64,000 nt of DNA from Candidatus Spongiihabitans thiooxidans (GTDB lineage: Bacteria; Pseudomonadota; Gammaproteobacteria; Arenicellales; Poriferihabitantaceae): assembly GCA_001543005.1 (NCBI GenBank), contig LFLB01000003.1:157797-221796 (forward strand), given 5' to 3'. The stretch's first letter is position 1, and every line of letters starts with the position of its first letter. Below, piece after piece: positions 48,339 through 56,932 of the stretch. The translations under genes were made by a program, and so were the position numbers. The notes under the pieces were generated by a model. The model was given only the letters and a program-made list of their open reading frames with translations. It made no database searches and was not told the DNA's origin.

Positions 48339-49172
48339 TTATGTCTCCTTATTCAAGCGCAGGTCTCTCAAGTAAATTTTCGCTGACCCTAACAGCAACC
48401 TGTGTTGTTTTTTCATTATCGCAATAGCTGGCCCGGTTTGCGCTTCAAGCCCCTGAAAGGATTGCAAAAGCTGTATGGTGATGACTCGGTCGTGCCAATC
48501 ACCCAGCAACTGCTCCAGTATTTTTATTTGTTTTAGCTCGTCTTGATCCGATTTATGGCCCGGACAGAACCGAAAAGCATCCAGTGTGTGATGATATCTT
48601 TTAAGCAGTATTCGCTTCTTATGCCACTTCTTCATGTGCATCTCAGTGTTCATCGGTCCCTCGGTACGGAGAATTTGAACCAAAAGGTCATCCAGTACAA
48701 TCCGTTTGTATCGAAGGATGACGCTTGCGGAAATACCTGTGGACCTGACAGTAGGCATCCTGATTGATACCCGAGCATTCGATTGAACATCTTTTTGGAA
48801 TAACCGATAGTCTTTTCGTATCCTCACTCTGATCGCTCTAACCAGAATTTTCGACTCCTCTAAATTGACATCGGCTAAATTTTGCACTAAATGCACGGCA
48901 ATATACCCATCGCGGATATTACCAATGGATTTAAACAGCGAACGGTAAGGTTTGAGTATCTGCTTTGCTTTTAGAGCGGCGTTGATCTCGTTAAGAAAGC
49001 AGTACAGTGCCGTGAGCCTTTTCACCCCTATTCTGAAATTATGTACAGTGTCTTGTTCAGGCCCTTGTTCAAGCCATTGTGCAGGCCCTTGTTCAGATTT
49101 GGTCAGAATTACCCGCAGGTCTTTATTTATTTCCCTTATCAGTTTATTCCGATATTTCTCCAGGCAATTCAT
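48339..49172 (-). CDS. CHAD domain protein
   Basis: All-helical protein of 277 residues. The CHAD signature is at about residue 43: DTVHNFRIGVKRLTALYCFL, with further conserved His/Arg/Lys in SLFKSIGNIRDGYIAVHL, KKWHKKRILLKRYHHTLD and LEQLLGDWHDRVITIQLL. CHAD domains bind inorganic polyphosphate and are often found near polyphosphate genes; none is seen here. The N-terminus holds an acidic/Gln-rich insertion made by a four-unit 12-bp repeat (EQGPAQWLEQGPEQ). It lies between the tRNA and the aminotransferase gene on the opposite strand to sox. Confidence 0.85.
   Translation of the reverse strand: MNCLEKYRNKLIREINKDLRVILTKSEQGPAQWLEQGPEQDTVHNFRIGVKRLTALYCFLNEINAALKAKQILKPYRSLFKSIGNIRDGYIAVHLVQNLADVNLEESKILVRAIRVRIRKDYRLFQKDVQSNARVSIRMPTVRSTGISASVILRYKRIVLDDLLVQILRTEGPMNTEMHMKKWHKKRILLKRYHHTLDAFRFCPGHKSDQDELKQIKILEQLLGDWHDRVITIQLLQSFQGLEAQTGPAIAIMKKQHRLLLGSAKIYLRDLRLNKET
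49054..49101 (-). repeat. 12-bp tandem repeat (4 units) inside the CHAD gene
   Basis: Units start at 49054, 49066, 49078 and 49090, all matching TGTKCARGCCMT with the last one degenerate. They encode the EQGP/AQWL repeats near residue 28 of the protein. Confidence 0.9.
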
Positions 49173-49194
49173 CTATATCAAACCTGTGTCAGAT

Positions 49195-50577
49195 TCAGAT
49201 AGCTACCTTTGCCAAAGCATTGTCAATTGCGCCAACAATCTCATCCAAATCACCTTTGGTACAAATCAACGCCGGGCTTAAGCACAGCGTATTATTATGT
49301 TCTGTAAAGCTACGGTTGGTTCGACCAATCATGACGCCTTGTTGCAAGCAATCTGCAACGACTCCCGCAGTTAAAGACTCGCTCACTGGTTCTTTGGATT
49401 TACGATCTTTTACCATTTCCACGCCGACAAATAGTCCTTTGCCACGAACATCTCCAATTACCGGATATTTTTCTTGCAGTTCGTACAAGCTATCTAAAAG
49501 GTAGTCGCCCATTTTTCTGGCATTGTCGAGAAGATTTTCCTGCTCAATAATCCGCATATTTTCCAACGCCGCTACGGGACCACCCGCGCATCCGCCAAAT
49601 GTGCTGATGTCGCGGAAGTATTGCATTTTTTCGCTCGGCTCTGCCAGAAATTCATTAAACAAATCTTCGGTGGTAACCGTCGTGGAAATAGCCGCATAAC
49701 CACTGGCAACCCCTTTTGCCATGGTGACAATATCGGGTTTAACGCCATAGTGTTGATAGCCAAACCATTTTCCGGTTCGCCCCATTCCACAAACCACTTC
49801 ATCAATATGGATAAGCACGCCGTATTTCACGCATATTTCCTGGATGGTTTCAAAATACCCTTCAGGCGGGGTGATAACACCACCGCCTGCCGTAATCGAC
49901 TCAAGAATGACGGCGCCTACTGTATCCGGGCCTTGCTCCAAAATCACTCGCTCCAATTCCCTGGCGGCCTGAACACCATAATCCGGGTGGTCGCCATTGA
50001 CGGCCCGATACGCCATGCAATGCGGCATTTCAACGAATCCCGGCGTGAACGGGCCGTATTGATCCCTGCGCTGGATCTGGCCGGTGGCACTGAGCGCGGT
50101 GATGGTGGTGCCGTGGTAATCGCGGTCACGATAAATAATTTTGTGCTTCTTGCCATCATTTTTCAGTGCGGCAAGCTGTCTGACTAATTTAAAGCCTTTC
50201 TCATTGGCTTCAGAGCCTGAGTTAGAATAATAAACCCGGCTCATTCCGGGCATTTTGTCGATCAGTTTTTCGGCGAACTGCGCACCGGGAATATTCCCTG
50301 CTGAATTCACGAAGTAGCACATTTTGAGCAATTGGTCGTGAACCGCTTTGGCTATGGATTCCCGGCCATAACCCACATTCACGGTCCAAACGCCACCAGA
50401 TAACGCATCCAGATATTCCTTGCCGTTGATGTCGGTTACTCGCAGACCTTTACCTTCAACAATAACCATGGGATCGGTTGTTTGCATCGGCTTGTGTTGG
50501 GCAAGGTGGTGCCAGACATGGGACTTATCACTGCTGACAACATCCGAACTTTTAATATCACTGAGTGCGTTATTCAT
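49195..50577 (-). CDS. class III aminotransferase, taurine-pyruvate aminotransferase-like
   Basis: PLP enzyme of 460 residues. Class III motifs: ALSGGVWTVNVGYGR, RVYYSNSGSEANEKGFKLVR, DRDYHGTTITALSATGQ, HIDEVVCGMGRTGKWFGYQ, the PLP Lys in VTMAKGVASGYAAIS and the FGGCAGGPVAAL loop. The stretches from SGGVWTVNVGYGR to FVEMPHCMAYR look very like taurine-pyruvate aminotransferase (Tpa) or a close omega-amino acid transaminase. Its partner enzymes (Xsc, Ald, TauKLM) are not in the window, so the substrate is inference: taurine, hypotaurine, beta-alanine or a polyamine derivative. Confidence 0.85.
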   Translation of the reverse strand: MNNALSDIKSSDVVSSDKSHVWHHLAQHKPMQTTDPMVIVEGKGLRVTDINGKEYLDALSGGVWTVNVGYGRESIAKAVHDQLLKMCYFVNSAGNIPGAQFAEKLIDKMPGMSRVYYSNSGSEANEKGFKLVRQLAALKNDGKKHKIIYRDRDYHGTTITALSATGQIQRRDQYGPFTPGFVEMPHCMAYRAVNGDHPDYGVQAARELERVILEQGPDTVGAVILESITAGGGVITPPEGYFETIQEICVKYGVLIHIDEVVCGMGRTGKWFGYQHYGVKPDIVTMAKGVASGYAAISTTVTTEDLFNEFLAEPSEKMQYFRDISTFGGCAGGPVAALENMRIIEQENLLDNARKMGDYLLDSLYELQEKYPVIGDVRGKGLFVGVEMVKDRKSKEPVSESLTAGVVADCLQQGVMIGRTNRSFTEHNNTLCLSPALICTKGDLDEIVGAIDNALAKVAI

Positions 50578-50749
50578 TTTCTGTTACCTGACTAATAAAC
50601 GGTGAAATTAATTTAACATATCTAACTATACTCTTCACATCTGATTGTGCAATAAAACCGGTTTAGCATGATTAACCAGACCGCCTGACAAGTTCTGCGA
50701 AAATAAGATACATCTTTGTAGCGATAGCGTTCCAGAGTACAATTCGAGC

Positions 50750-52918
50750 ATGGATGTTTCTCATATTTTCGACTCGCTAAATGATGCCCAAAGGGAAGCG
50801 GTGGCTGCACCTCCAGGCCCATTATTAGTCCTCGCCGGCGCCGGCAGCGGTAAAACCCGAGTACTTATCCACCGTATTGCCTGGTTAATCCAGGCGCACA
50901 ACATTTCCCCGCTTTCAATACTTGCAGTAACCTTTACCAATAAGGCCTCCCGGGAAATGCGCGGGCGTATCGAAGAACTCTTGCAAACGCGATTTGGCGG
51001 TATGTGGATGGGCACATTCCACGGCCTTTGCCATCGCTTGCTGCGCATGCACCATGACCAAGCAGGTTTGCCACAAAGCTTCGAAATAATCGACAGTGAT
51101 GATCAGTATCGATTGATTCGTCGGGTATTGCGCGAGCTTGATCTGGATGAAGCCTATTGGCCACCTCGACAAATGCAATGGATGATTAACAGCCATAAGG
51201 AAGAGGCGCGCCGCCCACAACATCTACCTGTCGGTAACGACAGCCAGCAACAAACGCTTTATCGGATTTATGTAACCTATGAAGAGTTTTGTGGTCGATT
51301 CGGCCTGGTGGACTTTGCCGAAATTTTACTGCGTACTTTAGAGATGTTTCGTAATAATCAAACGGTTCGCGAAACTTATCAGCAGCGCTTCAAGCATGTG
51401 TTAGTTGACGAATTTCAAGACACCAACTCGATCCAGTATCAATGGGTAAAACTGCTTTCAGCACAGCATAAAAATCTTTTCGCGGTGGGCGACGACGATC
51501 AATCCATTTATGGCTGGCGCGGCGCCCGGGTTGAAAATGTATTGAGTTTCGAGAAAGATTTCGATAACGCGACGGTTTTTCGTTTGGAGCAGAACTATCG
51601 ATCCACTGGAAATATTCTTAATGCCGCCAATGCCGTTATCGCTAATAACGCCGGACGTTTGGGGAAAGAGCTGTGGACTGATGAGGCTGAAGGATGCCCG
51701 ATTCGACTATATGCGGCTAACAACGAAATAGATGAAGCCCGGTTTGTTGTTGACCAAATCCAAAGCTGGGTGAGCCAGGGCGGCCGGCGAGATCAAACTG
51801 CGATTTTATATCGCTCTAATGCCCAGTCCCGGGTTTTTGAAGAACGACTGCTTTCTACGGGTATGCCCTATCGGGTATATGGTGGATTAAGATTTTTCGA
51901 ACGTGCGGAAATAAAAGATGCTCTGGCCTATTTAAGACTGATTTCAAATCGCCATTCCGACCCGGCGTATGAGCGTATCGTGAATTTACCGACGCGAGGC
52001 ATTGGCAACAAAACTCTGGAACTTATTCGCGAGCGGGCGCGTTTGAAACAAATTTCCATGTGGCAGGCGACCACTGAAATAATTAGCGAACAAGGGCTGC
52101 CGCCGAGAGCCTTGTCTGCGGTAAGCCTGTTTCAGGACCTGATTAATCAATTAGCCGAAACCACTGAAGAACTTGATCTGACCGACACCACAGATCATGT
52201 CTTGAAGCAAAGCGGATTGCTAGATCATTATAAAAAGGAGCACGGCGAAAAAGCCCAAGGTCGAGTTGAAAATCTGGAAGAACTGATTAATGCCACCCGT
52301 AACTTCGATCCGGATAACGCAGCAGAAGAGATGGATGAACTATCGTTGTTTCTTGCCCATGCCGCGCTGGAAGCCGGTGAAGACCAAGCGGAGGAGTGGG
52401 AAGATTGTGTGCAACTCATGAGTTTGCATTCAGCAAAAGGCCTTGAGTTTCCATTGGTGTTTTTATGCGGAATGGAAGAAGGACTATTTCCGCACCAACG
52501 TTCCATCGAAGAAGACGGCCGACTCGAAGAAGAAAGGCGACTATGCTATGTGGGCATGACCAGAGCGATGCAACAGCTATTTTTATGTTACGCCGAGATT
52601 CGGCGCCTTTATGGCCGGGAAAACTATACCCAGGCTTCTCGATTTTTATCGGAAATTCCAGAACAATTGATCGAAGAAATTCGATCAACTGGTTTCAGCA
52701 GACCACTTCACAGAAGTACCGTTACCACGAACCCAAATGCTGCAACAGGGGCGTTTAACGGACTCAAACCGGGGCGACAGGTGCGCCACAAAAAATTTGG
52801 TGAAGGAATGGTTATCACTCTTGAGGGCCAGGGCGCTCACGCCAGAGTGCAAGTTAATTTTGCAGATGTCGGCCCAAAATGGTTGATCTGCGCTTACGCC
52901 AATCTTGAATCCGTTTGA
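50750..52918 (+). CDS. uvrD: DNA helicase II
   Basis: SF1A helicase of 722 residues acting in nucleotide excision and mismatch repair. Motifs in order: Walker A LAGAGSGKTRVLIHR (I), TFTNKASREMRGR (Ia), VDEFQDTNSIQYQWV (II), GDDDQSIYGWRGA (III), RLEQNYRSTGNIL (IV), SLHSAKGLEFPLVFLCG (V) and RRLCYVGMTRAMQQLFL (VI). It ends with the UvrD-type Tudor-like tail (GRQVRHKKFGEGMVITLEGQG, GPKWLICAYANLE), which tells it apart from Rep and PcrA. Single gene with its own start region; the 3' end overlaps a small frame on the other strand. Confidence 0.96.
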   Translation: MDVSHIFDSLNDAQREAVAAPPGPLLVLAGAGSGKTRVLIHRIAWLIQAHNISPLSILAVTFTNKASREMRGRIEELLQTRFGGMWMGTFHGLCHRLLRMHHDQAGLPQSFEIIDSDDQYRLIRRVLRELDLDEAYWPPRQMQWMINSHKEEARRPQHLPVGNDSQQQTLYRIYVTYEEFCGRFGLVDFAEILLRTLEMFRNNQTVRETYQQRFKHVLVDEFQDTNSIQYQWVKLLSAQHKNLFAVGDDDQSIYGWRGARVENVLSFEKDFDNATVFRLEQNYRSTGNILNAANAVIANNAGRLGKELWTDEAEGCPIRLYAANNEIDEARFVVDQIQSWVSQGGRRDQTAILYRSNAQSRVFEERLLSTGMPYRVYGGLRFFERAEIKDALAYLRLISNRHSDPAYERIVNLPTRGIGNKTLELIRERARLKQISMWQATTEIISEQGLPPRALSAVSLFQDLINQLAETTEELDLTDTTDHVLKQSGLLDHYKKEHGEKAQGRVENLEELINATRNFDPDNAAEEMDELSLFLAHAALEAGEDQAEEWEDCVQLMSLHSAKGLEFPLVFLCGMEEGLFPHQRSIEEDGRLEEERRLCYVGMTRAMQQLFLCYAEIRRLYGRENYTQASRFLSEIPEQLIEEIRSTGFSRPLHRSTVTTNPNAATGAFNGLKPGRQVRHKKFGEGMVITLEGQGAHARVQVNFADVGPKWLICAYANLESV

Positions 52919-53144
52919 AGTATCGCGTCGGCCATAACCTGTTCCGGGCATTCAAGACCATTCGATGATCGAAGTACCTGACAGATTCAACTTGATTTTG
53001 TCCATTTTGTTCAGATGACTCAATAGTTGCCATCCAATGATAACAGGGGTTGCCGATTTGATAAGGCCGTAACGGCGTTGTAATCAGCTCCGGATAGTCA
53101 TACAGCATTTCATCGGTAATCGGAATAAAAACTTTGTGACTCAC
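52854..53144 (-). CDS. conserved hypothetical protein (about 96 aa)
   Basis: A GTG-started frame beginning SHKVFIPITDEMLYDYPELI, followed by TTPLRPYQIGNPCYHWM. This start is like a family of small proteins known from gammaproteobacteria beside uvrD-type genes (pattern 'KVFVPFTDEMLY..PEL...L.PY'). The last 22 codons overlap the end of uvrD tail to tail, and that part (RRSTILGRHLQN) is not family-like, so the true end may have been changed. Function unknown. The 266 bases between it and the response regulator contain no other gene. Confidence 0.5.
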   Translation of the reverse strand: MSHKVFIPITDEMLYDYPELITTPLRPYQIGNPCYHWMATIESSEQNGQNQVESVRYFDHRMVLNARNRLWPTRYFKRIQDWRKRRSTILGRHLQN

Positions 53145-53410
53145 GTTTTAGGCCCTCTTTATTGGCCGCTAATGGATTGGTCTCTCTAGCGGCCGGTCTG
53201 GTTTCACCCAAGCAAACAATCGAATAGACGGTACGGTCTAATTAATAATTCGATGGTACTCAACAGCGTCTGATTACACCTTTTCGGGATGGTATCCGCT
53301 GGGGAAACCAGTGGCAGTTTTATGGTAGATCAGTTCATAATCAAAGATATTCATTGCGCGTTTCAATCCGTTATACTGCTCACTTTAAAAACCCATTTAG
53401 TGAGTTATCC

Positions 53411-54109
53411 ATGTCCAGAAGTATTGCCATTGTCGAAGACGATGCCGACCAACGTGAAAACTATTCCGATGCGTTGACTGGTCAAGGTTATGTTGTTCAA
53501 ACTTACGCCAACAAGGATGAGGCAATGAGGGGATTTAACAAATCTCTGCCTGATCTTGCGATCCTTGATATCATGCTGGAAGATGAAATTGACGGCGGAT
53601 TCGACATTTGTCGAGAACTACGTCATAAGAGTCCGAAGATGCCCATTATTTTTCTTACCGCCAGAGATAGTGATATCGATCGAGTTTCCGGACTTCGACT
53701 TGATGCATGGGACTACATCACTAAACCCGTCAATTTACAATTTCTCGCGGTACGGGTTTCTTCTTTGTTTCGTATTGCCTCTTCGGTACAAAGTGATTCA
53801 GATCAACCCTCAGCACTGATTTTAGGCGATCTTGAAATTGATCAAAATAGTATGTCAATTAGTTGGAAAGGTCATCAATTGAGCTTAACCCTCACTGAAT
53901 TTTGGCTTATCGAAGCACTGGCACGGAATCCGGGGCATGTAAAGACCTACGCGGCGTTGATGCAAATTACCCGACAAAGTTACGTGGAAAAAAATACTAT
54001 CAACGGCTATGTCCGCCGTATTCGCAAGAAATTCAAAGAAGTTGACGAATCATTTTCAGTGATTCAAACAGTGTTTGGTGTGGGGTATCGATGGCAGCCT
54101 GAACACTAA
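53411..54109 (+). CDS. response regulator, proteobacterial dedicated sortase system type (PdsR-like)
   Basis: OmpR-type regulator of 232 residues from the ATG at 53411 (a frame open to 53354 is shown to be leader by the lack of homology). The receiver starts IAIVEDDADQRENYSDAL with the acidic pocket, continues LPDLAILDIMLEDEIDGGFD (phospho-acceptor Asp), then MPIIFLTARDSDIDRVSGLRL and ITKPVNLQFL with the Lys. DGGFDICRELR and TARDSDIDRVSGLRL are hallmarks of the regulator paired with marine-type sortases. A winged-helix domain ends in VIQTVFGVGYRW. The partner kinase follows after 37 bases. Confidence 0.85.
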   Translation: MSRSIAIVEDDADQRENYSDALTGQGYVVQTYANKDEAMRGFNKSLPDLAILDIMLEDEIDGGFDICRELRHKSPKMPIIFLTARDSDIDRVSGLRLDAWDYITKPVNLQFLAVRVSSLFRIASSVQSDSDQPSALILGDLEIDQNSMSISWKGHQLSLTLTEFWLIEALARNPGHVKTYAALMQITRQSYVEKNTINGYVRRIRKKFKEVDESFSVIQTVFGVGYRWQPEH

Positions 54110-54146
54110 TTCAATTCCAGGGCACGCCTGATTCATTTCGAGCATT

Positions 54147-56339
54147 ATGTCGATAACACTTCGTACGCTCAGTATCCGCGCCAAACTACTGTGGATCGTA
54201 CTGGCGCTATTAATTATCCCCTGGATGGGTTACTACTACGTTCTGGAGATGAAGCAATTCTTGGTCCAGGGGCAAAAAAATGCATTGCTGTTAACCGCCA
54301 ATGGCGTTGCCACAGTACTCAATGATCGCGCGGAATTATTTAACCCCGAAACGGGTGTTCCCGAGGTGCTGGGGAACGAAAACGATTTATACGCCTATGA
54401 GTTAGATAATCTGATTCAGTTAGATGGAAAACTGGGTGACTGGGAGTCGATTCAACAATTCGCTAATTTTTATACCGGTGATGAATTGTTCATTTGTAGC
54501 AGCGACTACGACCCGGACTCGTTTTCCCTTAAAAACATAATTGGGCATTACCAACAATACTTGTATGCACTATTTGTAATTGATGACGATAAATTAGTTT
54601 ACAGAGATTTGGAAAGGCAATCTCTAGATACCAGCGATCAAATCAGAATGCTGGTTCAACTTCCCAACGAAACATTGGAACATTATCTGCTGGTTGCCAA
54701 CGAGCCAGGACGGATGAGCATATTCCTGGTTGACGAACAATGGAAACTACCTTTGAAAGGCAATGATGTCACGGCGTTTACCGCGGAGTTAGCGGAAACT
54801 GAATGGGGTTATCAAATCGAATTACGCATCCCGCGTGATGTCATTGGTTACCGATCTCGAGTCGGGTTTTTTGCAGTGGATGTGGACAGCGAAAAAACCC
54901 GTGAAATTAGCACCGTATTATCCACTTCGCCACAGATATCTGGAGCCGAGCCCACGCAAATACTACTCATATCTCCTGAATTGATTAAAATTCTTAAAGG
55001 TCTGGATCAACCGCAGTCAAGAATATGGATTCTCGATAATTTGCAACGGGTTCGTGCTGTAGTGGGTGGATTATCTCCGGCCGTTGCTCCCGAATCGACA
55101 GCGAAAGAGCAAAATAATTGGGCAACCCGTCTTATTCAAAATATCCAGGGCTACATTGACACATTATTAAAGCGCCCCCCGATTCAGTTTACCGACGTTT
55201 CAACAGAGGTCATCCACCGCCCGGATAAAATTTTTACGACAATACTAAAAGGCACCCCCAAGGTAGAAGAACGTCTTTCGTTGGACCAAAAGGCACAAAT
55301 TATTGTTGCCGGATATCCCATTAAGTCCGGTCAAGAGATTCTTGGCGCAGTAATAGTAGAACAAAGCAGCCATACCATATTGGGGTTGCAATATCAGTTG
55401 CTTAGGAGTTTGACTCTGGTGACTATATTGGTTTTCCTTTTCATACTTTTAATATTATTTCTTTTTGCCTGGCGGCTCACGGTGAGAATACGTCGTTTAT
55501 ACAACACAACGGAAAAAGCGATTACCCCCGAAGGTCGTGTTATTGAAGACCGGATCCCGAGTCGGATTTATCCTGCGGACGAACTTGGCAATCTCGGTCG
55601 TAGCATTACCAATATGTTAAAACGGCTGTCCGGCTATACCCGATATCTTGAAGGAATGCCAGATACCCTTGCACACGAATTGAACAATCCGCTGAATGTG
55701 GTTAGCTCGTCTCTCGAAATTCTGGAAACGGATGTTCCAAACATCGGTCAAAATAAACATATGCAACGAGCACGAAATGGCGTAAATCGACTACGCATTA
55801 TTTTAACCAACCTCACGGAGGCCGCAAACCTCGAAGAAGCGATGCGCAACGAAATAAAGAAACCTGTCGACTTGCCTGGGTTGATTTCAGAATTTGTGGA
55901 CGGCTACCGCAGCAGTTATCCCGAACATAAATTTTTATTGCAAACTAAAAAATCGTCTCTGGTGGTGAACTGTAGCCCTGACTACCTGGCACAAATGCTG
56001 GATAAACTTATCGACAATGCCATACAATTTAGCAAGCCCGGTACACCTATAATCGTCAGCACTATCAAAAATAAAAATCATGCGGAAATCACAGTCCTTA
56101 ATGAGGGGCCGAAACTGCCGGAAAAAATCGCCGATCGACTGTTCGACCCGATGGTATCTTACGGCAAGACTAACGCCAAGCATTCCCATCTGGGCTTAGG
56201 TCTTTTTGTAGTCAGGCTAATTGCAGAGTACCATCAGGGAACATCATGGGCAGAAAATATGCCTGATAATCAAGGTGTTGCGGTGACAGTCTCTATTCCT
56301 ATCACACATTCTAACCCTTCCACAGTGGTCCACAAGTAG
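54147..56339 (+). CDS. large membrane sensor kinase, proteobacterial dedicated sortase system type (PdsS-like)
   Basis: 730-residue inner-membrane kinase. A membrane helix is at about residues 13-31 (LLWIVLALLIIPWMGYYYV), then a periplasmic region of about 400 residues that includes a DOMON/CBM9-like stretch (LIQLDGKLGDWESI, YQIELRIPRDVIGYRSRVGFF), then a second helix at ~420-445 (LVTILVFLFILLILFLFAW), a HAMP segment, the His-containing box TLAHELNNPLNVVSSSLEIL, and a HATPase domain (LIDNAIQFSKPGTPI, LGLGLFVVRLI). Length and layout fit the kinase of dedicated sortase systems. No sortase or LPxTG-like target protein is in the window, so its output may be elsewhere. Confidence 0.8.
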   Translation: MSITLRTLSIRAKLLWIVLALLIIPWMGYYYVLEMKQFLVQGQKNALLLTANGVATVLNDRAELFNPETGVPEVLGNENDLYAYELDNLIQLDGKLGDWESIQQFANFYTGDELFICSSDYDPDSFSLKNIIGHYQQYLYALFVIDDDKLVYRDLERQSLDTSDQIRMLVQLPNETLEHYLLVANEPGRMSIFLVDEQWKLPLKGNDVTAFTAELAETEWGYQIELRIPRDVIGYRSRVGFFAVDVDSEKTREISTVLSTSPQISGAEPTQILLISPELIKILKGLDQPQSRIWILDNLQRVRAVVGGLSPAVAPESTAKEQNNWATRLIQNIQGYIDTLLKRPPIQFTDVSTEVIHRPDKIFTTILKGTPKVEERLSLDQKAQIIVAGYPIKSGQEILGAVIVEQSSHTILGLQYQLLRSLTLVTILVFLFILLILFLFAWRLTVRIRRLYNTTEKAITPEGRVIEDRIPSRIYPADELGNLGRSITNMLKRLSGYTRYLEGMPDTLAHELNNPLNVVSSSLEILETDVPNIGQNKHMQRARNGVNRLRIILTNLTEAANLEEAMRNEIKKPVDLPGLISEFVDGYRSSYPEHKFLLQTKKSSLVVNCSPDYLAQMLDKLIDNAIQFSKPGTPIIVSTIKNKNHAEITVLNEGPKLPEKIADRLFDPMVSYGKTNAKHSHLGLGLFVVRLIAEYHQGTSWAENMPDNQGVAVTVSIPITHSNPSTVVHK

Positions 56340-56392
56340 CGCTTCCGAATTTCCAAGACCATTCGTAACGATGTTGTTACGATCAATATAAT

Positions 56393-56716
56393 TCACCAAC
56401 CACCGATTCTCCACTGCCTGACGTTCCGGGTTTCACCGAGCTCCTTTTCTTCCGAAAACCAAATCGAATCATCGCGTTGATTTTGATAAATCTCAGTCAC
56501 GCCGTTTTTATGCCGCACAGTCAACCTTTCCAATCTGCTGCCAATACGCAACTCCTCGAATTGAAATTCTCGGCTTTGCTTAATCGTCAAATCCTCTGGA
56601 ATTAAAAGTGGGTTTGTCACAGATTCTTCCTGGGCCTGGGTTATCGGTATAAAACAGGCGAGCATGATACATTGTATGATGATGCTTTTAATCATCGCAC
56701 CATATTTCATATTCAT
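56393..56716 (-). CDS. DUF2782 family exported protein
   Basis: 107 residues with a cleavable signal peptide (SIIIQCIMLACFIPITQAQ), then LTIKQSREFQFEELRIGSRLERLTV and YQNQRDDSIWFSEEKELGETRNVRQWRIGGW. This pattern and the position beside polA match DUF2782, common in pseudomonads and relatives. A periplasmic location is inferred from the signal; the function is unknown. It is convergent with the kinase gene; a weak hairpin (CGTAAC-GTTACG at 56364-56381) lies between. Confidence 0.8.
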   Translation of the reverse strand: MNMKYGAMIKSIIIQCIMLACFIPITQAQEESVTNPLLIPEDLTIKQSREFQFEELRIGSRLERLTVRHKNGVTEIYQNQRDDSIWFSEEKELGETRNVRQWRIGGW

Positions 56717-56932
56717 GATTGCAGTCTCAGTTGAAATTCAATATTTCTGACAATTGGCTACTTGGTATAGTTTCATTAGCACCAACAATAATAACACGAT
56801 TGCGCCATCTGATTGGGAACAGTCCATTTTGTAACGTAATTTTAATAAGCCCGCCAACACAATCCTGATGAATGGTGCCATAATACGGCGATATTTCTTG
56901 CTGTTTGCCGACCTCTAACGCACTAAAATCTC

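Noticed and set aside
49621..50187. 188-codon frame opposite the aminotransferase
   Set aside because: Antisense shadow of conserved PLP-enzyme motifs, no ribosome-binding site and no domain.
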